This document shows, piece after piece, positions 47,987 to 60,212 of a stretch of 64,000 bases of DNA. Origin of the DNA: Proteles cristata cristata (taxonomy: Eukaryota > Chordata > Mammalia > Carnivora > Hyaenidae); contig JAESUZ010000468.1 in NCBI GenBank assembly GCA_017311185.1, positions 1-64,000 of the forward strand. The letters run 5' to 3'. The position numbers and the translations under genes are program-made. The notes below the pieces were generated by a model. The model saw only the letters and a list, made by a program, of their open reading frames with translations, ran no database searches and had not been told where the DNA came from. Positions within the stretch are counted from its first letter, which is position 1, and every line of letters starts with the position of its first letter.

Positions 47987-49311
47987 GCATTGTTTCCAAG
48001 TCCTACGAATGCCGTTTGAAGGGCCAAGGAGCCACGTTCGTGGAGACCGACAGCCCCTTCACCGCGGCCGCGCTGGCGGAGGAGGCTCCCGCCAAGGAGA
48101 GGCCCCTTAGGAGCAGCCCGAGGCCGGCGGCGGCGCCCGAGCAGGTGCAGCAGGTCATCATCATCCAGGGCTATGACGGCGAGTTCGCCCTCGACGCCTC
48201 CGTGGAGGAGACGGCCGCAGCCACGCTGCAGACGCTGGCGCTGGCCGGCCAGGTGGCCCGCGTGGTGCACATCACGGAAGACGGGCAGGTGATTGCGGCC
48301 GGTCAGAGCGGCACCCACGTAGGTGGTGTGGCCCCCGGGTCGGTCCTGCCGGAGCAGTTGGCGGACGGGGCCACCCAGGTGGTGGTCGTGGGGGGCTCGA
48401 TGGACGGCCACGGCGCGGACGAACCCCTCAGCCCGGGAGGGGCTGTGCTACGGCAGGTGACCAAGCAGGAGATTTTAGACCTCACCGAGGCTGGAGCTCC
48501 CCCGCCCGACACGGCCTCTGCCCTGGACGCCCTGCTCTGTGCGGTCACCGAGCTGGGAGGGGCAGCGGGTCGGGTCGGGCCCGACGAGAAAGGCAGGTCG
48601 GGCCCCAAGGACGTGCTGGTCCAGCTGCGCAGTCAGGAGGCGGCCCCCGCCACCATGCAGCCCGAGGCCCCCGAGATCCACGTGTTCCAGGACGTAAGGG
48701 AGGGCGGGGAGCCCGCGGGGGTGCTGACCCCGGGGGGGCGGCCCCCAGCCCTCTCCGCCTCACAGGAGCGTGCGCAGGTGGCCTTCAAGAAGGTGGTGCA
48801 GGGTGTGCTTCAGTTTGCCGTGTGCGACTCGGCCGCAGCTGGTCAGCTCATGAAGGAGGGCGTCACGCAGGTCATCGTGAACGAGGAGGGCGCCGTGCAC
48901 ATGCTGGCCCGGGAGGGCTCCCAGATCATCATGCAGGAGGCGGAGGCGCACGGCCAGCACGTGGGCCTGACCGAGCCCGACAGCGAGATCTCCCAGATCA
49001 TCGTGACAGAAGAGCTGGTCCAGGCCATGGTCCAGGAGTCCAGCGGCGGCTTTCCCGAGGGCGCCACTCACTACATCGTGACCGAGCTGCCCCCGGGGGT
49101 GCCGGAGGAGGCGGGAGTGTACTCGCACACCGTGATCGAGGCGGCCGACTCGCAGGAGATCCTGCAGGCTGGCGCAGCCCTCAGCGCCGAGGCCGTGGGC
49201 CCAGGTGGAACCCAGCAGCTGACAAGTATGGTCATTTACACCCAGGACGGGTCTCCGGCAGCGACTGTCATTCAGGGCCAAAGAGAGAGTAACGAACTCC
49301 AGGAAGCGTGA
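47987..49311 (+). CDS. ZNF407: Terminal coding exon, C-terminal tail of zinc finger protein 407
   Basis: The open frame runs without interruption from the acceptor AG at 47985-47986 to a TGA at 49309-49311. The exon starts in phase 1: its first two bases, GC, complete a codon begun in the previous exon. It then encodes 440 residues from IVSKSYECR to NELQEA. No C2H2 finger is present. The tail is acidic and rich in Q, V, I and E, with repeated hydrophobic strands followed by acidic residues: QVIIIQ near 48150, VVHITEDG near 48260, QVVVVGG near 48380, QVIVNEEG near 48870, QIIMQE near 48920, QIIVTEE near 48995, HYIVTELPPG near 49070, MVIYTQDG near 49230. From memory this matches the tail of ZNF407, a large nuclear multi-zinc-finger protein of about 2,250 residues in human, thought to act in transcription. 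Codons are strongly GC-biased, unlike the flanking intron. A methionine in frame at 47932 lies in the intron and is not a start. The gene name rests on recall, not alignment; another large zinc-finger protein is the alternative. Confidence 0.75.
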
Positions 49312-50087
49312 GGACTGGGTGTCCAGGGGCAGATTGGGGAGGTCCGGGCGCAGATGTCCACACGCGGCACGGGGCAGACGAGGGAGGGCCGGCACCTGGG
49401 GCTCGGTGTCCCGGAACTTCAATCGCGGGGTCCTGGGGACAGTGCCGGGGAGCCAGGGGGCGCCTGTCCTGCCGTCTGGGCGGCGTGGCACCGGCTGAGG
49501 AGAGGTGCGCACAGGGTTCCGCGGCCTCCCCCCCAGGAAGGCCGGGCAACGGGGCGCTGCGGGGCGGACCCCGGTGCCAGCCACCGTCTCCTGCTGGGTC
49601 TTCTGTGACTGGTCTCTTCCCTCCATTCTGTCCTCTGTGCGGAGGAGAAGCCCGGTGTTTAGTGTTCCCACCCCCACCAGGTGTTTCCCGTCTCAGTGAC
49701 AGGACCACGCCTCGTGGGGGAGAAGTCAGAGCAGCATCTGCTGTGGCCTGAGCCACGCCTGTTGTTACGCTCCCGCATGTAGCCAATTTAACGTTCTGTT
49801 ATGTATTTGGTTAAAAGTTGCAGCTACATTGCCGTCTTGCAGCAGGCCGCGCTTGTCCGAAATCTGAGATTTCAGGATCGAGGTGTCCCCAGACCAAAGG
49901 AAGACCCGTTCATCTCATGCATCCTCCCCCCAGACAGCATGGCGTGTTCCTAGCGCTGGTTGCTCTCTGCTTAAAAGAAGCCCTCTTAAGCCTGTGGTCA
50001 AGAAGAACCTTGGCCTTTCTATTTGATGAAAATCTGCCTCAGTGTAGACAACCCAGTGCTTCGAATTTCGACTTCGTTTCATACAAC

Positions 50088-50093
50088 AATAAA
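50088..50093 (+). terminator. Proximal poly(A) signal AATAAA
   Basis: A canonical AATAAA hexamer lies about 780 nt after the stop codon. A GT-rich stretch (TGTGTAGTCTGG) follows about 15-30 nt later, as expected for a CstF-binding element. It could produce a shorter 3' UTR. Confidence 0.5.
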
Positions 50094-50439
50094 GTCCTAT
50101 GTATGAAATGTGTAGTCTGGAAAATATTGTTCATACCAGTATATTGCTTTTATAACAAACATCTGTTCATACTGATCCCATTTTTGCAGGATTTATTTGT
50201 GCTTTCTGTCTGTGTGAAGAAGCTGACATTAAGCATTAGTCCTAGGAGGCCGTGCGCCTGCGGCCCCGGCCCGGCCCGCGCGGTCTGTGTGGCGTGGGCT
50301 CCCCGCCGCCGTGGGGATGCAGCTCGTGTTCTGGTCACTCACTCCTCCCTCCAGTTGCTCTTCCTCCTTTTCCAAAAGTGTAAAAACAGTTCCCCTCCCC
50401 CAAATGCACAGGTTGTTTTTGTTCTATTTTTTCCTTTGA

Positions 50440-50445
50440 AATAAA
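50440..50445 (+). terminator. Distal poly(A) signal AATAAA
   Basis: A canonical AATAAA follows a long T-rich stretch (GTTTTTGTTCTATTTTTTCC). A CATTAAAAG cleavage-like region lies about 10 nt downstream, then a pyrimidine/GT tract. Composition turns GC-rich beyond it. This is the likely main transcript end. Confidence 0.5.
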
Positions 50446-51524
50446 ATTACAGCATTAAAAGATCATGACGGTCTCCTATTTCCGGCAGCCGGCCCGTGGG
50501 CAGCCTCACAAACGCACGAGGACCAGTGCTTCCGTCCCGCACGGCGGTCTCTCCCCCTCTCCGCCCACGGCCAGGGAGCTGCTCTCTGCGGGGGCCTCCC
50601 GCGGCCCGTGCTGGTCCTGAGGGCTGGGCGTGTGGGCCAAGCACACTCTAGTGACAGTGGCGTATTCTGTCACGGCTGGCATCTAAACATTGTGAGGAAC
50701 AATTTTTATGAGAGAAAAGGAAGAGAAAAATAGTACCTTTTTAGTTGAAGGAAACATACCGCTCAGAACCTCTTCCTGCGGGGACAGGGTGGGCACACGC
50801 CGCCCTGTGCTCCTCCCAGCCTCGTCCGCTTGCGCTGTGGCCCCGCCATCCCACGGCCCACCTTGACACAGCCACCCCGCCCCCCAAAAACTTCAGGTTT
50901 GACACCGAGATTCATAATTGGCTGAGTATGACTTGCCGGTGTTTCCTAAAGCTGGCAGAGCCATTCCCTTCTGCAGCGCGACAGGATCCACTCCCATTTG
51001 TTACCAGCATAAAGGTGACCTTTATAAAGTGATGCCCCTCACTGCTGCTCATACATGTTTTTAAAAAAAAAAAAAGAGGAGGAGGGGGATGTTTTCCGGT
51101 GGAAATATTTCTTCCCGATCATTCCTCCTGTTAGCTGCAGCCCGTGGTCCTCGGCTCAGAGGCTAATTCCTGAGTGTGCTCCGTCCTGTGCGGCTAACCT
51201 TTCTGCCACCGTCCGGGGTGTTGACACCGACATGCTGCAGTTTACCGTTCGTGATTTATTTAGGATAAATATGTCTCAGGTGGCATTTAATCCTTCATAA
51301 AACCAATGTAGGCTGCAGTGTCAGACCAGCAATCACATCGTGTGCACAATGAAAAGAGCAGGCCTTTGCATAAAAAAAAATTGTACAGAAGGTGTTTCAA
51401 GGCTCAGAAGGATTGCAAAGGATTCACGAAACTGTTGTGTCCTGTAATTACCTATGGAGCTGGGTTAATGTTACCTCTCTTCTCTCTCTCATTACACAAC
51501 TATTGGAATGTCAGGGAGTTGAAG

Positions 51525-51525
<1 letters not shown>

Positions 51526-51569
<44 letters not shown>
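51526..51569. repeat. (AC)n microsatellite
   Basis: About 22 uninterrupted AC units in unique sequence. Probably polymorphic in length. Confidence 0.97.
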
Positions 51570-51571
<2 letters not shown>

Positions 51572-54500
51572 GTGCCTCAGCATGATGAGGCGTGGCTGAT
51601 ACTGTGACCAGGACGTGATTACTGCAACAGGGATGGTCTGTAAAGAAGACATAGGCAAGTGTACAGCCTTCCCGGGGCTTTGAACTAGAGAAAACGTAAA
51701 ACTTTAAAGAAGTAAAAAAAAAAAAATGTACCTGGAGACTATTCCAAAAAAGCCACCTTTGTATTCAGCTAGAGCCAATTAAATGATTGAGCCCCAAGGA
51801 CATTGGACATGCAGGGGGCACTGACCGCCCTGCCCAAGTCCATGTCCAGAAATAGTTTAGACTTCCCCTGTGGCAGCAGCTGCCCATTTCGGGTGCGAAG
51901 TTACAGAGGACACGGTCTCCACACGAAGGAAGCTCTAGCCACCAACTGTCACTGTGAGGAAACGCAGTGACCCAAGCAGGCCTCCCTGAGGGACCCTCCT
52001 GCTGTCCCTGAACAATTGTGCCCCGAAACCTCTCCCCACAGAGCAAACGAAGCAGACAGACCACGTCAGCCGGTAGACACCAAGGACGTCCTGTTTGCTA
52101 CTTGGTTTGCTCTGAAGAACCAAGCAGATGTGCGAAGACTGTCAGTGCACGTGCTGGATGCTCCAGTCACTTATCGGCTCCTTCCAGAAACATGGACCCG
52201 AAGTCCTAGAAGACGGACAGAAGGGAGCCTCAGTGGAGGTTTGCTAATAATTATGACAAAGACCGCCAGAGGCCCAGGCCCGACCACGCCCACGTCGAAC
52301 ACCACTGCTCCGACCCGGTGCTCCCCTCAGAGCCCGGAGGCCCTCGGCCCAGGAGCATGGCATCTGGGAAACCCTGCGGTGAGGGACGGTATTCACGTTC
52401 CTCAGTTCTGTCCAAGCCCCTGTTTCCCTGACCATCAAGACAAAATCACGGCCCAGCGAAGGCCTGAAAGCCCAGCGTGGAATCCTGCCCCAAAGCCAGT
52501 TCCAGAAGGAAGACTAGGAGACCAGAAGGTCGGCCGTTCAGCAAACTACGTACAAGAGCAGGCGTGAGTCCTGCCTCCTGCCGCTCTGTATTAGCCCATA
52601 ATTTAAGAGAGCACACGGCTCGCTCACGCAGCCTCCTCCTGCTCCGTCTTGTTGAAGAACACAATCGGTTCTGCTCCTCTGGGGTGATATCATTTCACAT
52701 GAAGAAAAAAGTTAGCTCAGATGGCAGTTATACGTTTCGGAAGCACCTTCTAATCAGGGATTGGTGATTCATTATTAGCTTCAGCAGGCGATCCATCTGA
52801 CATGGAAGGGGAAAAAATTAGCAGCTGTCACGGCGTGATGAGTTAATTTCCTGATAGGCCTGACACTGAAAAGCCATTTGGAGACATGGCAATGGCTGAC
52901 TAGAAAACCTGGTGCTGCTTTATAATTGGAGATAAAGAAAGGGCAGAGAAGCAGGCCGGGGGTGGGGGAGGGCACGGATCCACAAGTGGGGGCCGCCGGC
53001 TGCGTGTGCCCTCGCCGGTGCATCTCCGTGTCGGGGCCGGTCCCCCTGCCTGCACCCCAACCTGCCGTGGACCTGCGCCCCCTGTGAGGGTGCAGAGTGA
53101 CACAGGTGCCTGGCATTTCACAGGAGGGTGAGAGCATGAACGTCTCCTTTCGATGGCCCTCCTGGCAATTTTCATAATTGGAGCTCAGGCTTTCCATCGC
53201 GGGATAATGTTTTATTGCCATAAAAAGTAACCCCATGGAGTAAGTGTTGTGGACAGTCAGGAGGAGCAGGCGTGGTGGCCCGACGTGGCTCGCAGCTAGT
53301 GGACAAGCCTGGCTTCCCTCAAAGCCCGCTCTCACATTCCTGTTCCTCACGGGCTCCGTTTCCAGCCCAAGCTGAGAACAAGACAAAACGTCAGTATCCG
53401 GAAGATGGAAACTAGAGCCGGGCATATAAAGCCTTGTCTAACAGGAGGGACTCGCACCGCCTCCACGGGGGAGGGGTCCTTGGCGACAGCCTCCCGGGTA
53501 GGGTTCCAGAACCAGGCCCCGAGGTGTCGGCGTTTGCCGAAGTGAAGACTAACAGCCTTATGAGGACAAAGGCCATGCCCGTTAGAAGCCGGGAGTCCCT
53601 GCTGCCTGTCTTCAATTCTGGGTCTATAATGTGAGTGAAGCACAGACTTAGCGAGGAATCTTAACCTTGAGAAGAGAGCATGAGGTAGAGAACCTTGTTT
53701 CTCCAAAACTCCGGGGCCGTCAAACCGGGACAGAATTCTGGTTTCTCTTCTCTTGGTGGGACATGGAGTGTGTGAGGTCGTGTAAGCCTGGCCGAGACGG
53801 GATCTCCTGGGCGAGCACATGGTCACAAGACCCATTACCAGAAGCCGATAAATCCACTGTAAATTCCTCCAAGAAACATCCACTTCCTCCATGGCCCTGC
53901 ATTTTCAGTACCTTTGAATAAATGCTTTTGCAACGACCGAATTGCAGCTTGGCTTCCAGGGAAGAGGACTCGCAGCCGGGTGAACGGGGCACATGGACTG
54001 ATCCGCTCTGTCGGCGCCATTGTCTGCGGTCTCCACACAACTTCTTCAGCAGAGAGACACAAACCAATGCAAAGTACGGGTCTGTTTTCCAGTTTCCAAA
54101 CTGGGTTCCAGTGTAGAGATGAGCTTTGTTCGGGCCGCCCTGGGGTTGCCAGCTGCTCCGACGGCCCCCTCGTTCCCCTCGGCACGGGAAGTGGCCAGGA
54201 CAGGGGTTGAGAAGGGGGTCCCTCAGCAGAATGGCCTCTTTTCCTGAACCTCAGCAGATCTTCAGCGCCACCCTGCCTGGTCCCCAAATGGGGCCAGAAT
54301 CTGAAAGGAGACCTACATGCGGGTTTGGCCCACACCACCGTCTTTGTCCCAGCTTTAAGGACAAGAGCTTTTAACTCAAAGCTGCAATATGCAGCCCATC
54401 ATGGAACCCGGTCTCACAACTGTAACGAAGACCCACACTCTGAGTCCCTCCACAGGACTCAGCAAGCCTTGGTTTCTCACCCACATCTAGAAGGCTCTAC

Positions 54501-55961
54501 GGGATGGTATGTGGGCTCTGGCCCAGCACAGGGGATGCCACCTGGGGTGTGTCCCCTGCCCCTGCACGTGATTTCTGGACAGGTTGGAAGTGGAAGGTCC
54601 TCCACTGCAGGTAGTAGCCCTTCCTGACCCTCTGCCCTCCATCCTTCATCTCCATGTTGCAAATAGAGCTTCGGTTCCAGGGCAGAGCCTGCGAGCCCGC
54701 CTCTGCACCCTCAGCTCTTGGCACAGCTTGGGACAGAGGAGGCTCTCAGCGAATCATTCTGAATGAATGGATAAATTCATGAATTCTCCATTCTTCGTCA
54801 GCTTTTCCTTACTTTCTTGCGCTCCTTCCTTTCTGTCCTTTGGTCGTAGTTTCTCAACAAAAATCTTTGGCCGGAATTGCATCACCACTGAATGCATCGC
54901 AAACATAAGTCTTACTGGTTGAACTGATTTGATACACATTCCTCTGCTTATTTCCTCCTTTTGCGAGTATTTCTTGACGAGAAAGGTCCTGAGACCAAAT
55001 CCCGTCACAGACAGTGAATCGGATTCACACACAGTCTTGTCATGCACATTAAGGTGACTCTCAAGGTTTTATCAACAGGAATAAATGACAGGGGATTTCC
55101 TCTTCACTCAAAATTGTCATGAACTAAAGAAAATATAACAAGTAGCCCCTGCGTGTGGTACCAGGCTGAATATCTTCTGTTCTATTGAAATTAGGATTCA
55201 ATTTGCTTATTCCTGATCCCTTTCTAGCCTAATGTCCCCAGATCAGTTCTGTTTATTTCTGCCCATTCCCTCCTTGACGTTCTGTGAGAAGAAAGCCCAG
55301 TGTTCTTCTTGGTCTTGGATGATCATGACCTTTTCTGGAGGGAGCTCTGCGACGCGGCCCCAGCTGATGTAAGGAGGCCAAGCGAGCGGCAGACGCCAGT
55401 CGACCGCAGACCTTGAGCTGCTGCTGACGCACAGCTGCGCCCCTGAGGCCTCCTGGGGTGAAGCTGGCCTGTAGATACTCAAGAGAAGCACCAGGAGGAG
55501 GGAAGTAATACTGTGTTTAACCGAGTCTGAAATGCACCCGGTCAGTCATACCTCAATGCCTCTGCAATCCAGACCCATCAGCGGTGTCTTAGCTCAAATC
55601 ACCGTCGTGGGGACAAGTGTTGGGGACACAAGGCGTGTCCAGGACCCCAGGGGTGGAGTTTACAGTCGCGGTGGAAAGAAGAGGGTCTGCTGCGTTCACG
55701 GCACCGACACACCTGCGTGGGCCGCACACACTTCCTCCTTTTAAGGGACTTGGACGGTCCCACAGTGCATTCCTGATATGGGAAGTGTGTTCCAGTGTGG
55801 GTGTGCGGGCTGCTCCTGGCATCTGGTGGGTGGAGGCCAGGATGCTGCCGACTCCCTCCAGTGCCTGAGACGCACTTTCTGGTCCTGCACACGGTGAGGC
55901 CCTGGGAGGGCAGGAGGCCTCTGCGGACCACACACCGTCCCCCACTGGCTTTCACTTCAGA

Positions 55962-55975
55962 CCCGTAGGTGGCGG
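55962..55975 (+). promoter_or_regulatory. Candidate CTCF site
   Basis: CCCGTAGGTGGCGG matches CCASYAGRKGGCRS with one mismatch at the third base. Motif match only. Confidence 0.4.
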
Positions 55976-58300
55976 GAAGTGAAAGCGGCACATTTGTCAG
56001 CCCGGGGTGCAGTGAGGGGCCAGTGGTGTGTTCCCATGTGTGTGTGTGAGGACAGAGACCAGCACACTCTTCCAGAAGACGGAGCAAGGAAAGGGGAGGG
56101 GAGTCCACCTGAGAGGTGAGCGCAAGGCAGCAAAGAATGAGAGAATGAAGGACGAACGTCCTTCCGCAGGGGCAGGGGAGGGGCGTGAATCAAAGCATGT
56201 GACCCCCACCCCATGGGGCCTGAACTCACTGGCCAGGCTGGGCCTCGGGGTCCCGGATCGCCCCTGGGCTCAGACCACGTGCATCTGTGCCCCTTGGAAA
56301 ATGGAGCAGGTCCCCATGAAGGAAGGAGATAGCTCAGTACTGTCCAGTTACATTGAACATGTAGCTCAAAGCCAAGGTGACCCCAACCCAGTTCATCCTC
56401 TGCCCAGAACCCTTGCTGAGTGACTTGTAGCTGATAAGCCCCACACTAGGCTCTCCACATACATTACCTCACTTAGAATCCCCCCGAACCCGACACGTCT
56501 ACAGACACATGTTTCAGGAAGTTGCCCCACAATCCATGTCACCAACTGAGTCACACTTCACGACCCAGATGGGGGGGGGTGGGGCGCGGTTCTCACCTCT
56601 CTGTGACAAAGGCCTCCTGGATGCGGTCTCCCCAGGCCAGAGAAGCTGGCTGCCGTGAGGGCTCGTGTCACCCAGCTCTCTGCCCACCTTGGGTGTGGTC
56701 CCCCGTGGGACAGGCAGGTACCTGGAGGGGCACGGGGGGGGGCCCCCAGGCCTCCTGGATGGCCGGGCCCTGGGGCTTCCCTGCCTGTCCACAGTGCCCA
56801 GGCAGCAACAGTCAGGCAGGCACCCTGAACCTCGGTTCCCACCAGCACCCTCCAACCGCCTGCACCTGCCGTGGGGTCCGCCACACCAACAGGTCAGGCC
56901 CGCGGTGACATGAAGGGGACAGGTGCCTTCCGCCTCTTCCCTGGGCTGCTGTGGGCGGCGGCGGGTCTGGGAGCAGGCTGGCCAAGGTTCCCTGCCCTCG
57001 GGGCCAGGAGGACGCCCAGCCGGTGCTGTCTTCCTGTCCGGGAAATCTGCCACCGCGCGTCCCGTCCTGTCACTGAAGCGTCAGTGGGCTCGAGTCTGTC
57101 GGCATATGGTGCGGCGGCAGCTTTCAGGAGCTGTGAGATCCAGATGCCCGCCCCAGGCTGGTCTCCGGCAGGGACAGCTGGGCCTGGGCTCCGGCGGCTC
57201 CTCTTGGCTTTCTCTGGATGCTTCTCTCCTCCAGTCACTTCCCCACCTGCGAATTCCCGAATCCGCTCACTGATGCTGTCCGGGTTTTTCCCTCCTTCGT
57301 GTCTTCGGGTTTCCTTTCCCAGAGCCTGCGCCAAAAGGGGCAGAACGATGGGCAAGGTCAAGGGCAGGGCTTGGGGAGGCCAGGCCATGGGGCCGCCGCT
57401 GTCCTCCCCCACCCCAGAGCCAGCTCTCCCCGCCCCACCTGCCCCTGGGAGAATGAGGGGTGCGGTGTGCGAGGAGCTCCCCGAAGGCCGGTCTTTGCTC
57501 GGACCACCTTTGCAAAGATTGTCATGTGCTCGCGGGCCCAGCAGCTGTGGCAGGGAAAGCGGAAGGGCACACTGGGCGGGTGGGCACAGGCAGGGTGGCT
57601 CCGGGGCCCCGGGCCGCCCCCTCTCCCGCCCCCCGGCTGACTCGGCTGTCCTGTTCCACGCAGGCCGAAGAGGCTGGCGGGAGAGTGGGCGGGCTCTGCG
57701 CCCTGGGCAAGCCATGTCCTCCCCGCAGCTGCCTCACCCCTGCTACTTGTATGAATGTGTATATATTTGTATATGACGCACTGGCGACATAGCACAAACA
57801 TGAAAATAGGGCTGTTCAGGTAAAGCAGATAAAGCAAACCATGTTTTATCGCTTGGCGGATCCAAAACCCTGAGTACTACTGTCACCTATTAGGACAAAA
57901 TTCATCATTTCAAAGAGTGGACGTAACCTAGTATGTGGGGGGGGGAGGTCCTGCTGAATTGGCACATTGGGCCCACGGTCACACCTGGCATGATGGTGCT
58001 TCAGCCACAGGGCTCACTGAGCAGGGAGGAAGGGGGTCCCTGTCGGGTGCCGTGGGGGCACCGTCTCCACCATGCGGTTTCCAGTCCACCAAGTGGAGCT
58101 CCGCTCAGAAGAAACCATGCGCTGTGGCCTGTGGGTCCACCTGGGCGGGCACAGGCCGGCTGCGATGGGCGACGACAGGCCCTGGGCTGGGCAGCCCCGC
58201 TCTGCCCTCCGCAAAGGCATGGCCATGGCTGACATGCGCTGCTTCAGAAACTGGCCCGGTGAGGTGGCTGTCCTTGGCCACAGGTCTCTTCTGAATTATT

Positions 58301-58539
58301 ATTTATTTATTATTCATTTATTTTTAATGGTTAGTTATTTTTTAGAGAGAGAGGGACAGAGAGAGACAGAGCATGAGCCGGGGAGGGGTAGAGAGAGAGG
58401 GAGACACAGAATCCAAAGCAGGTTCCAGGCTCTGACCGATCAGCACAAAGCCCGACACGAGGCTCATACCCCACGAACCACAGTATCAAGACCTGAGCTG
58501 AAGTCAAACACTTAACTAGCTGAGCCACCCAGGTGCCCC
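58301..58539 (-). mobile_element. CAN-SINE
   Basis: T-rich start, GAGAGAGAGGGACAGAGAG tract, AAGCCCGACACGAGGCTCAT, ending GAGCCACCCAGGTGCCCC. Duplication TCTTCTGAATT occurs at 58287-58297 and 58540-58550. Diverged. Confidence 0.94.
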
Positions 58540-58587
58540 TCTTCTGAATTTTAAATAAACACATATAAATAGGAGTGCTGGCATTTT

Positions 58588-58796
58588 GGGACGCCTGGGG
58601 GGCTCAGCCGGTTGGGCGGCCGACTTCGGCTCAGGTCATAATCTCACGGTTCGTGGGTTCGAGCCCCGCTGACAGCTAGTTCAGAGCCTGGAGCCTGTTT
58701 TGGATTCTACGTCTCCCTCTCTCTCTGACCCTCCCCTGCTCACGCTGTCTCTCTCTCCCAGAAATAAATAAAATGTTAAAAAAAAATTTTTTTAAA
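58588..58796 (+). mobile_element. CAN-SINE with 14-bp internal loss
   Basis: GGGACGCCTGGGGGGCTCAG head. GTTCGAGCCCCGC is joined to TGACAGCTAGTTCAGAGCC, lacking the usual GTCGGGCTCTGTGC. A 13-bp duplication, GTKCTGGCATTTT, lies at 58575-58587 and 58797-58809 with one mismatch. Confidence 0.95.
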
Positions 58797-58809
58797 GTTC
58801 TGGCATTTT

Positions 58810-60200
58810 CTTTTTAGGCCCAATGGATCACCCACCCCCCAGTGTTACCCACCCAGGAGAGCATCCTGATGTCTAGCCCCACCACCGCCACCCGTGCTCT
58901 GGCTTCTCCCTGACTTTCAGGAGGTGCTGAGGCGGTTTTGCTGGACACTGACGGTCAGGAGGGAGCAGGCTGAGCGGCCCGCGCACTTTCCCGGCTTCTC
59001 CTGCTGGGGCAGCGCAAGCATGGGGGTTCTGTGAGGGACAAGGAGGCCCGGGCTTAGTGGCTTCCTGTGTGCTTGCTCCCCTGACCCCAGACCCGTCCCC
59101 TGCACACCCGTCTGGCGCCCATCGGCACCTTCACAGCTGCATGTGAGGACGGAACACATACCCGTGTGCATTCCTACCCCAACCACCCCCCTCACCACCA
59201 CCGCAAAGCCAAGGAACAAAAAGGCACAATCCCACAAAGACGCACAGAACAAGAGCACATCGAAGAAGTTTTGGGGAAGGCGCAAGGTGTCCAAGAGTGG
59301 TACCAGCGGAGCAAAACCTAGAAAGCAGTCCTTCGGTGCCAGCAGGGGGCCCGGCCAGCGGTGTGCCAAATTGTGTCCCGAAGCCCTGAGAAGCCGAGGC
59401 ATCTGCGCTTCAGACAGTGCAGATGGCAGGGCTGGGGGGTGGGGGTGGGGGCCGGAGCCCGTCCCTCCCTCCACCTGACCTCTGCAGCCGGGCCTCCCCC
59501 ACCTCCCCACCCAGGAGACAACTGGGAGCTGCTGCTTCTGGAGAAATCCCACCGGAAGGGCTCTGTACTGGGGCCACGGCGAAGAGTGAGGGACGCCACA
59601 CGTAGGAGAAGCCCTGCGCACCCAGTGAGGTCCACTCCCAGTCTCTCACCTGCTGGGCTCCAGTACGGGAGACACCAAGTAAGTGAGCCTCTGGTAGAAG
59701 ACCAGAGGCTCTTTTCTGGAGAAACTGAAGCACCCTCAAGAGAAGACCTCCACAGATAGATATTCATAGATTTTCCAGTGAAAAGGCTGACTGCTGTCAG
59801 GTCATTTTGAAGGGGAGGCCAGTTGCCAAAAACCCACGCAGAACTTCCCATCAGCCTTACTGCCTCACTCAAGTTCGGACATAGGCCAGGGACCAACATG
59901 AATAAAAAAGATCAAGGATAAATAAGGGGGGAAAACAGAAAGAAATCCAGTAGAAACATATTTAAAGAAAGCATCAAAATCTGCACTTGAATAATAAGAG
60001 AATACGTGCTTCCATGAGATAATAACGGTGTCTCTATATTTCTAAAAAGTAATAATAAACATGAAAGAAGCTTAGGAAATTAAAAATAAAATAGACATCA
60101 CTTTTTAAAATTCTCTCTTTTTAAAAACTCCATCTTTTGGGAGACAAAGTGAAGAAAAGCTCTCAGTCTCTCAGAAAGTGGGACCAGAAGACAAAGAAAT
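58810..60200. other. Intergenic, nothing coding recognised
   Basis: GC-mixed sequence with overlapping open frames lacking domains. It holds a strong CTCF-like motif at 59339-59352. Confidence 0.4.
59339..59352 (+). promoter_or_regulatory. Candidate CTCF site
   Basis: CCAGCAGGGGGCCC matches the CTCF core at 13 of 14 positions (CCASYAGRKGGCRS). It is the best CTCF-like match noticed in the window. Confidence 0.45.
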
Positions 60201-60212
60201 TAAATTTAGGTG

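Larger units (their letters stand above)
49312..50460 (+). other. ZNF407: 3' untranslated region of the ZNF407-like gene
   Basis: The sequence after the TGA is noncoding and free of SINEs. It is GC-rich up to about 49750 and becomes AT-rich afterwards, a usual composition shift in mammalian 3' UTRs. It contains two AATAAA signals, at 50088 and 50440. The end near 50460 is inferred from the second signal plus the usual 10-30 nt cleavage distance. Confidence 0.6.
50461..58286. other. Downstream intergenic, no gene recognised
   Basis: Almost 8 kb without a SINE that I recognise. It contains an (AC)n repeat, a CTCF-like site and a GC-rich stretch at about 56500-57700 with many overlapping open frames on both strands (longest 301 codons, 56871-57776). 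None has a known domain or splice support. Confidence 0.45.
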
